The notes under the pieces were generated by a model, which saw only the letters and a program-made list of their open reading frames with translations, was not told the origin of the DNA and did no database searches. Shown in pieces: positions 45,500 to 56,978 of a stretch of DNA of 64,000 nucleotides. Source of the DNA: Lentinula raphanica (lineage: Eukaryota; Basidiomycota; Agaricomycetes; Agaricales; Omphalotaceae); assembly GCA_027919835.1 (NCBI GenBank), contig JANVFP010000030.1, positions 248,001-312,000 on the forward strand, read 5' to 3'. Numbering within the stretch: the first letter of the stretch is position 1; each line of letters starts with the position of its first letter. The position numbers and the translations under genes are program-made.

Positions 45500-48400
45500 A
45501 GTCCAGACGTTCGGTGTAGAACATCCCTGCTTAGCAGCTGTCTACGACGTTCGTTAGGACGAATTGCTCGTAGCCTCCGTCAGTGGTGCCGTCGAGGGTT
45601 AGAGCACGAGCACCCTAACAGCCGCTTTGCGAATGCTCTACAATGGTTTAATACTTTACAAGATGTTGCTACTCGCCACATCGATCGTGTGATCGAAGAC
45701 TCGAGAACATCATCCCAGACACCAGCAATGCCATCTACCAACGATGCTGATGATCATCACCAGTCCAAGCGCGCTCGTCACATTACTGAGGGAGAAAATG
45801 AAGCAGATACTAAGTTACAACCTAGTGAATATCTGCGGCGGCGATGCCTTTTGTGCTTTGGTGGAACTAGTACCTTGGGCAATGAGTGAGTGTTGTCATT
45901 TGTCGAATGTGGAAATGAACTGAAAACTTTCTGGTCAGTCTATCTTGCATTGTGTGTCTCGACGCTTGCTTTACGCAGAAGAACAATGCACGTTCACATC
46001 GGGACCCAGAGAGGCAGCATCCCAGATCCGTATTCATCCCCGAGTCTGACGTTGCTACCTGGCAACATTTCGTGGAAAGTGTACGCCCAACAGATCCCAC
46101 TTCAAAGCCAAAGAAAACCCAAGAAGAGGATGACGGGTATGAAGGTTCGCTTCGAGTCCCAAAATCTGTTCTAGATGCTTGTGAAGGCAGTTTCACAGCT
46201 GCTGACGGAGCCCGACGCAAAGCAAGTACTCAGTTCTTTGACTCAACTGGTCTCATGGGCCTCTTGTGTCGTCACAATCGTGTACTTTGGCTGGTCAATA
46301 TCACGACTCCCGGTGAACGACAGCACTATGCACTTGCTTTGATCGACGCTCTATTTCAACATCTCCCAACGTCTTATACTGTCAGACTTCTCTATGACAT
46401 TGGCTGCTCCTTGGAGCGAAGTTGCATCAAATGGGGTTTCATCAAAGATTATCTACCCTGTATCGCATTCGCCATCTCCGTTTTCCATGCCTTTGGTCAT
46501 AACTGGCCCTGCCAGTGCATCTACCACCCTCACAAGTGTAAAGGCTTTGGGCTGTCTGACGGCAAAGGATGCGAGCAATTTTGGCATTCCATCAGTAGAC
46601 TTGTACCTTATCTTCGAGTTTGTGGTGTACGTGCTTTCACTGCGGATTCTTGAACTTAAGTTTTACAATCTTTTCCTTAGCACTATCTTCGCCTGTATTC
46701 ACTTGATACTCAAATTCAACATGCTGATCAAGAAAGCCTGTGGGGACTAGCGACATGGATTGTTCAGAAGTGGAAACTCGCAGAGGCTAAACGCATAGAT
46801 GGCGAGAAGGATGTGCGTTTCTCAATGAAAAATCCTGACTTCCTGCGTGCCCAATGGGCAGAGCAGGTGAAATATCAGACGCGACCTTTACCAAGTACGT
46901 CTATTTATATTCGTTTCCTGAAAGATACACGAAATGAAATTTGCGCACAGGTCAATCTCGGAATGCAGCTAAGAAGGCAGCGCAGGATGCAGTCCGACTT
47001 CGAAACGTCAGAGACACCCTCAGAGACCGAGTCCGCTGACTAGAAGCAATCGCTACTGACCTCGACGCAGAGCCTTATGAAGTAGAAGAAGCTCAAGCTG
47101 ATCTTGATGGGCAGAAGTCCAAACTCCAGAAAGCAGAAAAAGATCTGCGGGTGAAGGAACGATCTCTTGGAATAGAAGCCAATGCAGAGTATCGCAAGGT
47201 GGCATCTAGTCCTTTTATAGCCGCGCATCTTAATGCCAAAGCAGTGAAGATCCGTCTACGAGAGAAACTGAAAGCAAGGAAATTCGAACGTGACCGTTTG
47301 GAACAGTCATTCCGACGTCAAATCAGTAGTGAGTGGGCTTTGGGTGTTTGAAGTTGACTTCATATTTCATGATATGTACAGGTTCAGAACGTCGACTACA
47401 GGCTCACACTGCAGATGCGGTCAAACGACGCGATCCTGGTATTGAATCCTTGGCGCGTACTTACAACAAATTATGCGTGAAGATTTCGAATTTAATTCAA
47501 GGCGGAAATGCACCGCGACATGCCGTTGCCCCACGGAGCATTCCAACAAAAGAGTTGTTCACACTCGACGTTGATGATTCTATCTGGGATGACGTAGGCC
47601 TGGATGAGAACACTAACGTGTTCGATGTCCCTCCATGGCTGGGAGACGATCAAGTGTGTACTGGTATACGAGGTATTCTACTTCGTGACCAGTGTGATGA
47701 AGAGTTACGCCGTTTGACTCATGAACATCGAGTAATGCGGGAATGGTTTGCGGAAGAGTGGAGCTTACTTGAGAAGACGATTGAGGATGTACATGAGTCT
47801 GGTATGTCATTGCTGCTTGATCGAGTGAATGGAGTTAACATGCTTTTAAAACAGAGAAACACATACTTTATCAACTACAACTACGGCATTCAGACATGTG
47901 CCGCCTATGTGTGGTTTGGGAAAGGACACTTTCCAGTCTGCCTCTGCCTTTTGCACTCAGGTGGGACAGGAAGTTAAAGTTAGCCAACACTGGGCCAAAG
48001 CCCATAACATTCAAAGCAGATCATGGAGGGCTACATAATGGTACAGGATAGGTAAGGATGTAGCTACATACAACTACATATTTACAAACAATGAGAACAT
48101 ACATGATATGAGGGAGAGGAGGGAGGGTGAAGGAAAAACAGGCAGATCAAGGTTAGATCTATGTAGATAAGAGTCAGTACTATGTAGAGGCTTATCAGAC
48201 ATGATCAGAGCGCACTGAGACACCAAAAACCCAAGATCTAACAAAGGAATCAACTTCTACAGTGTCTGATCACCTTAGATCTGTCTGGATGTGCTTTGGT
48301 ATCTGTTCAGTGTCTTGATGGTGAAAAATGCGAAATTTCATACCAGATTCCTGTATCTGAGACACCTCTGGAAGGCCTATAGTCTGTACAGATGGAGGAA

Positions 48401-49454
48401 TGTGCTGGACAGTGAAATCAGAGCTCAGAAAGAGCTAGGGAACATGCAGCAGCCTCACCCAGGTCAGAGATGGTGGGGGAAGGAAAGGAAGAATGGGAGA
48501 TCAACAACTGATGGGCAAACTCGCTTTTACAGGCCTCTGCTCAGACCTCTGGCACCTGTAACAGCCACCATCAGGACCAGATCAAACCCATCATGATATG
48601 CCTGATGCATGTGAAGATGGGACCATGTGCAGCTATCAGCTGATGATCCAGGCGCCCTATAAGCGCTGGAAATGTCCGAAATATGTCCAGGAATCCATGT
48701 GATGAGTCTAGGCATGGTGCTAAGTGATATAGAGGCTCTGGGAATGAAATAACACACAAGTGTTTTGAGTGTGCATTTTAAAATGAGGATTGCAGGAGAA
48801 CCACTAGACCAAATGCCTTCAAAATTATTTGCATCTTGAAGAGGACATCAAACTGTATATTTCCATCTAAGACACCTATAGGTTTGGTCCAGGAATGCTT
48901 TGTGTAGAATAGAAAATATTTCAAAAGCTTTATTAAAGCATTCTGAAAAAATATGAATAACTCAACACAGAGTGAGTATCATCATAGGGTTATAGTGGAC
49001 AACTTGTAGGGACAATAGAGCTCTGTATGCGTACACAGTCCAGTGGCAAGAGCACTTGAGAGGTAGCCAGCAATTAAATGTATTCATGTACACATTAGGT
49101 ATGATGAAGGTGAAGACCTTCATGTACATACCTGTTGTGATGAATAGTGCACTATAATTACTGGGAGATGATCTGTTGTTTGCAGAGGCCTGCAGAAAGG
49201 CTCCCTACCCTTGGAATCCACCTTCATGTCGACCACCAGATTACAAGCTCCTGCCATGGGGTCCCTCAGAAACAGACTTAAGCATTGCAGCAGCAAAAAT
49301 AGACTCAGATTATATATCAAAGGCTGAAGAGGAGGAGGATGGGGAAGTATATGATGAGATAGAGGATGAAGAATTGGACTTTGGGCTTTTAGAATGCATG
49401 GATGCATTAGATCTTACAGAGGCTTATGATACCGAAGATGAAGTTGATGTATAA
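45500..49454 (+). pseudogene. KDZ (Kyakuja-Dileera-Zisupton) transposase, broken by an Ngaro terminal repeat
   Basis: Start uncertain. Exons include about 45500-45886; 45947-46625 with zinc-type CIVCLDACFTQK, FDSTGLMGLLCRHNR, GERQHYALALIDALF, LLYDIGCSLERS, FHAFGHNWPCQCIYHPHKC, GFGLSDGKGCEQFWHS; 46681-46894 (HYLRLYSLDTQIQHADQE); 46950-47328 (long charged helix); 47381-47799; 47854-47942; and, beyond the inserted repeat 47941-49231, the tail PPDYKLLPWGPSETDLSIA, acidic, ending at 49454. Joining across the repeat gives TLSSLPPDYKLLPWGP in frame. A TGA at 47037-47039 (after RDRVR) fits CGA-to-TGA. The DDE-type core and the Cys/His residues typical of the family are visible. Inactive because of the stop and the insertion. 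Confidence 0.85.
47941..49231 (+). repeat. Ngaro terminal repeat (solo copy, R1) inside the KDZ gene
   Basis: About 1.29 kb, from 'cctctgccttttgcactcag' to 'ccttggaatccaccttcatg'. About 85-90% like 56979-58292 and, in reverse orientation, like 61670-62794. It sits in the KDZ coding region with CC at both edges and no longer duplication. It looks like a solo repeat left after recombination. Confidence 0.8.
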
Positions 49455-49489
49455 CTGGTTTGAATACATTTAGTTTTAAGTGAGTGGCA

Positions 49490-49650
49490 AGTGAGTGGTC
49501 TACCCATCTAGGGGATGCCCAATGTATGGACTGCCCAAGTGAGTGGTCTACCCAAGGTGTGGACTGCCCAAGTGGGTGGTCTACCCATCTAAGGGCTGCC
49601 CAAGGTGTGGACTGCCCATCCATGGGCTACCCAACCTGGGCATTCCATGT
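49490..49650 (+). repeat. Short tandem repeat, 'gactgcccaagtgagtggtc' type
   Basis: Irregular units of about 20-40 bp combining 'ctgcccaagtg(a/g)gtggtctaccca' and 'aggtgtggactgccca'. Located just after the KDZ stop codon, possibly subterminal repeats of that transposon. Confidence 0.6.
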
Positions 49651-49880
49651 TGGTCGTGCCCATGGCCAAGTACATCCAGACCGATCTAAGGTGATCAGAC
49701 ACTCTAGGAGTTGATTCCTTTGTTAGATCTTGGGTTTTTGGTGTCTCAGTGCGCTCTGATCATGTCTGATAAGCCTCTACATTGCACTGACTCTTATCTA
49801 CATAGATCTAACCTTGATCTGCCTCTTTTTCCTTCATCCTCCTGCTCTCCCTGAGCACCATCTTCATCTCAACACTCTGT

Positions 49881-52272
49881 ATGGCTCCCCATCGCTCTGA
49901 ATCACCAGATCCTCTTGCTATCCATGCTGCTACACCCTCCATGTCCAAATCTAGCCAGATCCATGCTGATCAGGCCTCATCTAAGCCCTTCAGACACCTT
50001 GATCTTGCTCAAACTCTCCCCAAATCCTCATCCACCAAGATCAGAGCAGATCAGAGTGCTTCTGAGGCCTCTAGACCACTCATTCTTGATCATGTTCTTC
50101 TCCCTCCTTCATCTGACCAGATCAGGCCAGACCAGGCCAGATCAAAGTTGCTCCCTTCCTCTCAAAAGTCCTCTAACATGTCCTCTCACTCTCAGATTCC
50201 CTCTAGCTCGCTTCCTGAGCGCTCCATGGGCGCTTCTAGCTCCTCTAAACAGGGTAGAGCTCATGTCCACTTCAGGTCTGTGTCTCCTCTTCCCTCTGAT
50301 GTTCCATCCTCCTCTGCTGCTCCTCACTTGTCACCTCCTCCCTCCCTTGCTGCCAGGCTCTGTGATGACCCTGAGCAAGCTCTGGAGTTTCAGGCAGTCA
50401 GTGAACAAGCCAGGACTTTGCAGGAGGTTGTTGAACAGTTCAGAAATGAGGAGATCAATGCTATGGAAGCCTTTAGGGCTATTAGAGATATTTCATCCAA
50501 TGATCCTGTTATATCCCAAGACTATGTGTCTGAGATCATGAATATTCAGAGAGAGACTAATCAGTTTAAGAGAGACAAACTCAAAGGGAAGGATCCATGC
50601 TGATCAGGCCTCATCTAAGCCCTTCAGACACCTTGATCTTGCTCAAACTCTCCCCAAATCCTTATCCACCAAGATCAGAGCAGACCAGAGTGCTTCTGAG
50701 GCCTCTAGACCCCTCAATCCTACTCAAACTCGCCTCAAACCCTTATCTGATCAGATCAGGCCAGATCAGGCCAGATCAAAGTTGCTCCCTTCCTCTCAAA
50801 AGTCCTCTAACATGTCCTCTCACTCTCAGATCCCCTCTAGCTCGCTTCCTGAGCGCTCCATGGGCGCTTCTAGCTCCTCTAAACAGGGTAGAGCTCATGT
50901 CCACTTCAGGTCTGTGTCTCCTCTTCCCTCTGATGTTCCATCCTCCTCTGCTGCTCCCCACTTGTCACCTCCTCCCTCCCTTGCTGCCAGGCTCTCTGAT
51001 GATCCTGAGCAAGCTCTGGAGTTTCAGGCAGTCAGTGAACAAGCCAGGACTCTGCAGGAGGTTGTTGAACAGTTCAGAAATGAGGAGATCAATGCTATGG
51101 AAGCCTTTAGGGCTATTAGAGATATTTCATCCAATGATCCTGTTATATCCCAAGACTATGTGTCTCAGATCATGGATATTCAGAGAGAGACTAATCAGTT
51201 TAAGAGAGACAAACTCAAAGGGAAGGAGGCTGCTGTTTCAGCAGACCAGACTGCTGTCTCTCATGAGGATGCTGTCAATGAGGCTGCTTGGGCTAGTATG
51301 CAAGCTCAGCTTCAGGCACTGGATGATGAGCAAGTTCAGCTTGACTCTGGTGCTTCTGCCCAAGATTCAGAGCCTATTCTACAGGCTGGCAGAGATGCCT
51401 TGGCTAGGCTTCTTGCCTCTCCTTCACATCCTACTGCTACTGCTTCAATGCTTCCTCCTGCACTTCTTGAAGCTGCTCCTCACTTGGCCCATCTATCAGG
51501 TCCCTCTTCTCTTCCTGCTCATGTGCAGAAAACTTGGGAGCTCAAGAATCTATTTGCTGCTGAGAGCAATCTGGACCCTGTTGTATCACTGTTGGCTGCT
51601 CAGCCTTTCTCTGACCCTCTCCCTGTCTCCTTGCTGCGCTTCATTGTCAAGGACCGCTTTGTTGACTTTGACAAGGTCTATGCTGCCTTGGTTAGCTTCT
51701 CCTCATCTACTTATGATGATAGCAGAGACTTTGGGTCAGAGTACAAGCTGGTTCGTAAGGATCAAGTACTCAAGTCTGTTCTTGTCACTTCTAAGTCTCA
51801 ATGGCTCCGAGTTTTTGATGCATGGACTGCTCCATTGCTCAAGGTTTATCCCCATCGCAAAATTGAGCTGGAGACCTACAAATCACAAATTATGGAGTAC
51901 TTCAGGTCTTCACCTTATGATCCATCTGTGGCCATCAGGGTTGATAAAGAAGCTAGGCAGAAGGCTGCCAACACTCCATTTGACTTGGGCAATCCAGAGA
52001 GCTTCCACACTCTTCTCCTCAAGGAGCTACTATCTGCTAGGAAGAGGCCTTCTGGGAGTAGTTCATCATCTTCCTCTTCCAGTTCAAAGCGCCGTGACAC
52101 ACCTTGCATCCTTTGGAATGAGAAGAGGTGTTCAGAGCCCTGTCCTAATAACAGGAAGCATGGCTACTGCAGTGAGTGTGGGGAACAGCACAGAGCAATT
52201 GACAACCAGTCCTGCTATGACCAGCTCCAGAAGCGTCGCAGAGAGAGTAGAAAGCGCTCTTCAAGGGCCTAA
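49881..52272 (+). pseudogene. Ngaro gag, frameshifted by a 634-bp tandem duplication
   Basis: Starts MAPHRSESPDPLAIHAATPS. A unit of about 634 bp (49957-50590) is repeated at 50591-51227, beginning 'gatccatgctgatcaggcct'. As 634 is not a multiple of three, the first copy stops at 50603, and the second continues in another frame to 52272. The intact part has a Ser/Pro-rich N-terminus, a helical middle (DPEQALEFQAVSEQARTLQE), a globular core (about 51480-52020), a poly-Ser run, and a C-terminal Cys/His cluster (CILWNEKRCSEPC...HGYCSECGEQH) that may bind RNA. Copy c at 62840 lacks the duplication. Confidence 0.8.
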
Positions 52273-52362
52273 ATCTCTGGCTGGTACAAAGCATACTCTG
52301 GACTCTACCCAATCTGCTTCAAACCCACATTTTAGACGTGGCTATTTTTGGTCTTCTTCTAG
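52217..52362 (+). pseudogene. N-terminus of Ngaro RT polyprotein, cut by the fold-back element
   Basis: An ATG at 52217 (MTSSRSVAERVESALQGPKS) overlaps the gag end by 56 nt in the -1 frame, and runs to the TTCATCT duplication. The same overlap is seen in element b. Continues at 56520. Confidence 0.75.
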
Positions 52363-52882
52363 TTCATCTCACTTCAGGCACCTACCCAAACATACCAAGT
52401 TAGGGTAGAAAAATCATGAAAATAACCTACCTAACATGGTCAAAATCCCATGGGCAGTCCCAAGTGTGGGATTCCCACTTGGGATTCCCAATCAGGGACC
52501 CCAAACACTAGGGTATTGGGATTCCCAAGGGTGGGATTCCCATTCACTCTACATGGAGAGGCTGCTTGTAAACTGATTGCTGTTAGCCTTATATGGGGAA
52601 AGAACTAGGAGAACTTTACTGAGGCCAGGAAGCCTGTGTGTTTCATATTAATATATATTATATTCTTCTCTGCTTCTTGTGAGAATGTTTTCAAATATAT
52701 ATTTATCCATGAAATTTATTGGTATACTACATTCTCTAGTTTCTGCATGACTTGTGGACATATTCATAGAAGTATATTTACAGTGATCTGAACTTCTCAT
52801 TTACTGTAACAATGCAATTAAGACAATTACTAGGATTATAAAGTTACTCTCACTGGAAATTCAACACTGGAAGTTCAAAGAA

Positions 52883-53051
52883 TCCCACTCACTGGGAATC
52901 CCACTCACTGGGAATCCCACTCATTGGGAATCCCACTCACTGGGAATCCCACTCATTGGGAATCCCACTCACTGGGAATCCCACTCATTGGGAATCCCAC
53001 TCATTGGGAATCCCACTCACTGGGAATCCCATTCACTGGGAATCCCACTCA
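52883..53051 (+). repeat. Tandem array of 16-bp units in the left arm of F
   Basis: About ten units of 'cactgggaatcccact' and the variant 'cattgggaatcccact'. Reverse-oriented arrays of the same unit are at about 54228-54490, 54600-54755 and 55836-55993. Confidence 0.9.
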
Positions 53052-54227
53052 TTGGAATTTGGAATAGTCTCATAAACATTGAAATTTTACAGAAGGAATT
53101 GATACTACTGCCTACTATTATATATGGCAGGTAAAAGTTTATAAAGTCAAAACTACCACCTGTGCTTCATGCTGAGGGTAGATACAGGGATGAGACTGAG
53201 AATGAGCAATTTTAAATAAGGGTTGAAAAGTATAGAGATCCACCACTCATTGAACTTATTATACTCAACACCCTTCATTAGTAACAATAACATACTTTGA
53301 ATAGAACATTGTTATATTATAACATGAAATTTGGGCGCTTATTTTGAGTTTCTAAGTTGAAATTCCTGAATACTATACTCAATAGTTTTTGTGTGGACTT
53401 TATATGGTGTCAGGATGTTGTTTATACCATATCCTCTTCAATTCAAATCTAAGAACTTGAAAATGTAACTTTCAGAATATGCTATGTCCACCTGGGTATG
53501 AGAACAAGGATTTCCTTATACTCAACACACTTATATCACTCGTCATGCAATAATGAAGAACTTAGAGTAGTGTAACTTTCTGGTGTTATCACTCATGATA
53601 CTCATTACACATGGTATACTTCATCAGTATAAGGAGAGCCTTGTTCTCATACCCAGGTGGACATATATAGCACACTCCAAACATTACATTTTCAAGTTCT
53701 TATATTTGAATCAAAGAGGATATGGTGTAAACAACATCCTGACACCATATAAAATTCACACAAGAACTATTGAGTGTGATTATCACATACATGTTGAATT
53801 TCAACTCAGAAACTCAAAATGAGCACCCCAAATTGCACAAAATGCATTTTATATGCATGTTATAATATAACAATGTTCTGTTCAAGGTATGTTATAGTTA
53901 CTTATGAAGTGTGTAGAGTATAATAAGCATAATGAGTGATCACAATACTCTGAGTTCTTCATTATTGAATGATGAGTAATATAAGTGTGTTCAGTATAAG
54001 GAGATCCTTGTTCTTATACCCAGGTGGATTTCTATACTTTGCAACCTATATTCAAAATTGCTCATGTATCTACCCTCAGCATGAAGCACTGGTAGTAGTT
54101 TTGGATTCATTGGAAAATCTTGTAATGCATGGATAGAGGATAAAATTCTACTTGTAATGTATAATAGTGAGCAGTGGTATCACTTCTTTTTGTAAAATTT
54201 CAATGCTTATGAGACTCTTCCAATGTG

Positions 54228-54755
54228 TGGATTCCCAATGAATGGGATTCCCAATGATTGGGACTCCCAGTGAGTGGGATTCCCAATGAGTGGGATTCCC
54301 AATGAGTGGGATTCCCAGTGAGTGGGATTCCCAATGAGTGGGATTCCCAGTGAGTGGGATTCCCAATGAGTGGGATTCCCAGTGAGTGGGATTCCCAATG
54401 AGTGGGATTCCCAGTGAGTGGGATTCCCAATGAGTGGGATTCCCAATGAGTGGGATTCCCAGTGAGTGGGATTCCCAATGAGTGGGATTCTTTGAACTTC
54501 CACTGTTGAATTTCCAGTGAAAGTAACTTTATAATCATAGAGTGAGCAGTGGTATCACTTCTTTTTGTAAAATTTCAATGCTTATGAGACTCTTCCAATG
54601 TGTGGATTCCCAATGAATGGGACTCCCAGTGAGTGGGATTCCCAATGAATGGGATTCCCAATGAGTGGGACTCCCAGTGAGCGGGATTCCCAATGAGTGG
54701 GATTCCCAGTGAGTGGGATTCCCAATGAGTGGGATTCCCAGTGAGTGGGATTCTT
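54228..54755 (-). repeat. Tandem arrays of the 16-bp unit, inner right arms of F
   Basis: Two arrays (about 16 and 9 units) of 'agtgggattccca(a/g)tg', separated by about 110 bp that repeats the arm start (tggtatcacttctttttgta). The frames across them encode GNPTHWESHSLGIPL-type repeats, which are a consequence of the array and not a gene. Confidence 0.9.
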
Positions 54756-55835
54756 TGAACTTCCAGTGTTGAATTTCCAGTGAAAGTAACTTTATAATCA
54801 TAGTAATTGTCTTAATTGCATTGTTACAGTAAATGAGAAGTTCAGATCACTGTGAAATATACTTCTATGAATATGTCCACAAGTCATGCAGAAACTAGAG
54901 AATGTATACCAATAAATTTCATGGATAAATATATATTTGAAAACATTCTCACAAGAAGCAGAGAAGAATATAATATATATTAATATGAAACACACAGGCT
55001 TCCTGGCCTCAGTAAAGTTCTCCTAGTTCTTTCCCCATATAAGGCTAACAGCAATCAGTTTACAAGCAGCCTCTCCATGTAGAGTGAATGGGAATCCCAC
55101 CCTTGGGAATCCCAATACCCTAGTGTTTGGGGTCCCTGATTGGGAATCCCAAGTGGGAATCCCCAGTCTATATGGGAATCCTACACTTGGGACTGCCCAT
55201 GGGATTTTGACCATGTTAGGTAGGTTGTTTTCATGATTTTTCTACCCTAACTTGGTATGTTTGGGTAGGTGCCTGAAGTGTATATAGCACACTCCAAACA
55301 TTACATTTTCAAGTTCTTATATTTGAATCAAAGAGGATATGGTGTAAACAACATCCTGACACCATATAAAGTTTACACAAGAACTATTGAGTGTGATTAT
55401 CACATACATGAATTTCAACTCAGAAACTCAAAATGAGCACCCCAAATTGCACAAAATGCATTTTATATGCATGTTATAATATAACAATGTTCTGTTCAAG
55501 GTATGTTATAGTTACTTATGAAGTGTGTAGAGTATAATAAGCATAATGAGTGATCACAATACTATGAGTTCTTCATTATTGAATGATGAGTAATATAAGT
55601 GTGTTCAGTATAAGGAGATCCTTGTTCTTATACCCAGGTGGATTTCTATACTTTGCAACCTATATTCAAAATTGCTCATGTATCTACCCTCAGCAAGAAG
55701 CACTGGTAGTAGTTTTGGATTCATTGGAAAATCTTTTAATGCATGGATAGAGGATAAAATTCTACTTGTAATGTATAATAGTGAGCAGTGGTATCACTTC
55801 TTTTTGTAAAATTTCAATGCTTATGAAACTCTTCC

Positions 55836-55993
55836 AATGAGTGGGATTCCCAATGAGTGGGACTCCCAGTGAGTGGGATTCCCAATGAGTGGGATTCCCA
55901 GTGAGTGGGATTCCCAGTGAATGGGATTCCCAGTGAGTGGGATTCCCAGTGAGTGGGATTCCCAATGAGTGGGATTCCCAGTGAGTGGGATTC
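55836..55993 (-). repeat. Tandem array of the 16-bp unit, outer right arm of F
   Basis: About nine units of 'agtgggattccca(a/g)tg', mirror image of 52883-53051. Confidence 0.9.
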
Positions 55994-56526
55994 CTTGAAC
56001 TTCCAGTGTTGAATTTCCAGTGAAAGTAACTTTATAATCATAGTAATTGTCTTAATTGCCTTGTTACAGTAAATGAGAAGTTCAGATCACTGTAAATATA
56101 CTTCTATGAATATGTCCACAAGTCATGCAGAAACTAGAGAATGTATACCAATAAATTTCATGGATAAATATATATTTGAAAACATTCTCACAAGAAGCAG
56201 AGAAGAATATAATATATATTAATATGAAACACACAGGCTTCCTGGCCTCAGTAAAGTTCTCCTAGTTCTTTCCCCATATAAGGCTAACAGCAATCAGTGT
56301 ACAAGCAGCCTCTCCATGCAGAGTGAATGGGAATCCCACCCTTGGGAATCCCAATACCCTAGTGTTTGGGGTCCCTGATTGGGAATCCCAAGTGGGAATC
56401 CCCAGTCTATAAGGGAATCCCACACCTGGGACTGCCCATGGGATTTTGACCATGTTAGGTAGGTTATTTTCATGATTTTTCTACCCTAACTTGGTATGTT
56501 TGGGTAGGTGCCTGAAGTGTTCATCT

Positions 56527-56978
56527 TGTAACATCATTCCTCCCAGTATTACATCTACAATGACTGCACCTCCTCTACCTTCACCTTCTGAACATCTCTT
56601 GAACAATCCTCAAATTCTTGCTACTTTGCACTCTATGTCTAATTATATCAAAGTTGAAACTCCTTTCAATGTGGACCGCTTGGAACTCCTCTTATCCACT
56701 CATCCTAATCAGCCCTTTGTTGCTTCTGTAATTCGCTCACTGAGAGAAGGATTCTGGCCCTTCTATGAAGCGGAGTGGGAAGAGGAATGCAAGCAGAAAG
56801 TAGAGAACTATGTCACTGAGGATGTAGACATTGCTGCACTTAAAGCTCACAGAGATCAGAAGGTAGCTGCTGGGAGGTGGTCAGAAGCACTACCAGAAGA
56901 TTTTGTACTATTACCTGGCATGAAGGTTTCCCCTATGTTTGTAGTCTGGCAAAAGGGGAAAGCCAGAGTTGTCATGGA
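56527..56978 (+). pseudogene. Ngaro RT polyprotein fragment (element a)
   Basis: Continues the RT N-terminal region: MTAPPLPSPSEHLLNNPQIL, VDRLELLLSTHPNQPFVASV, LREGFWPFYEAEWEEECKQK, up to VWQKGKARVVMD, where R2 begins. Over 90% identical to the same part of element b (61450-61030, minus). Confidence 0.85.

Larger units (their letters stand above)
52370..56519. mobile_element. Non-coding fold-back element F, 4150 bp
   Basis: Perfect ends CACTTCAGGCACCTACCC and complement; flanking duplication TTCATCT (52363-52369, 56520-56526). The intact site can be read in Ngaro element b (about 61470-61490, complement of 'ctagttcatcttgtaa'). Arms of about 700 bp (52370-53100 and 55800-56519) contain tandem 'gggaatcccactca(c/t)t' arrays. 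The interior (53220-54180) is a second palindrome sharing 'gggcgcttat' and 'tgtcaggatgttgt' with E2. A further right-arm copy lies inside (54184-55279), followed by a direct repeat of 53660-54190 at 55280-55800, so the element has duplicated part of itself. No protein-coding content. Confidence 0.85.
49667..56978 (+). mobile_element. Ngaro-type retrotransposon a (partial)
   Basis: From left to right: a partial reversed terminal repeat (about 49667-49835, like 62630-62794), gag with an internal duplication, start of RT overlapping the gag end, a 4150-bp fold-back element (52370-56519, duplication TTCATCT), and continuation of RT to 56978, where terminal repeat R2 abuts within GKARVVMD. The RT core, RNase H and recombinase of this copy are missing. 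Confidence 0.78.

Noticed and set aside
50597..52408. 603-codon plus-strand frame overlapping gag
   Set aside because: Its Leu-rich sequence is a shadow of gag in another frame; only its last part (from 52217) is the real RT N-terminus.
54148..54538. Open frames encoding repeated THWESHSLGIPL / GNPTHWES peptides
   Set aside because: They arise from the 16-bp tandem array in element F. All three minus-strand frames show the same peptide pattern, so this is not a repeat protein gene.
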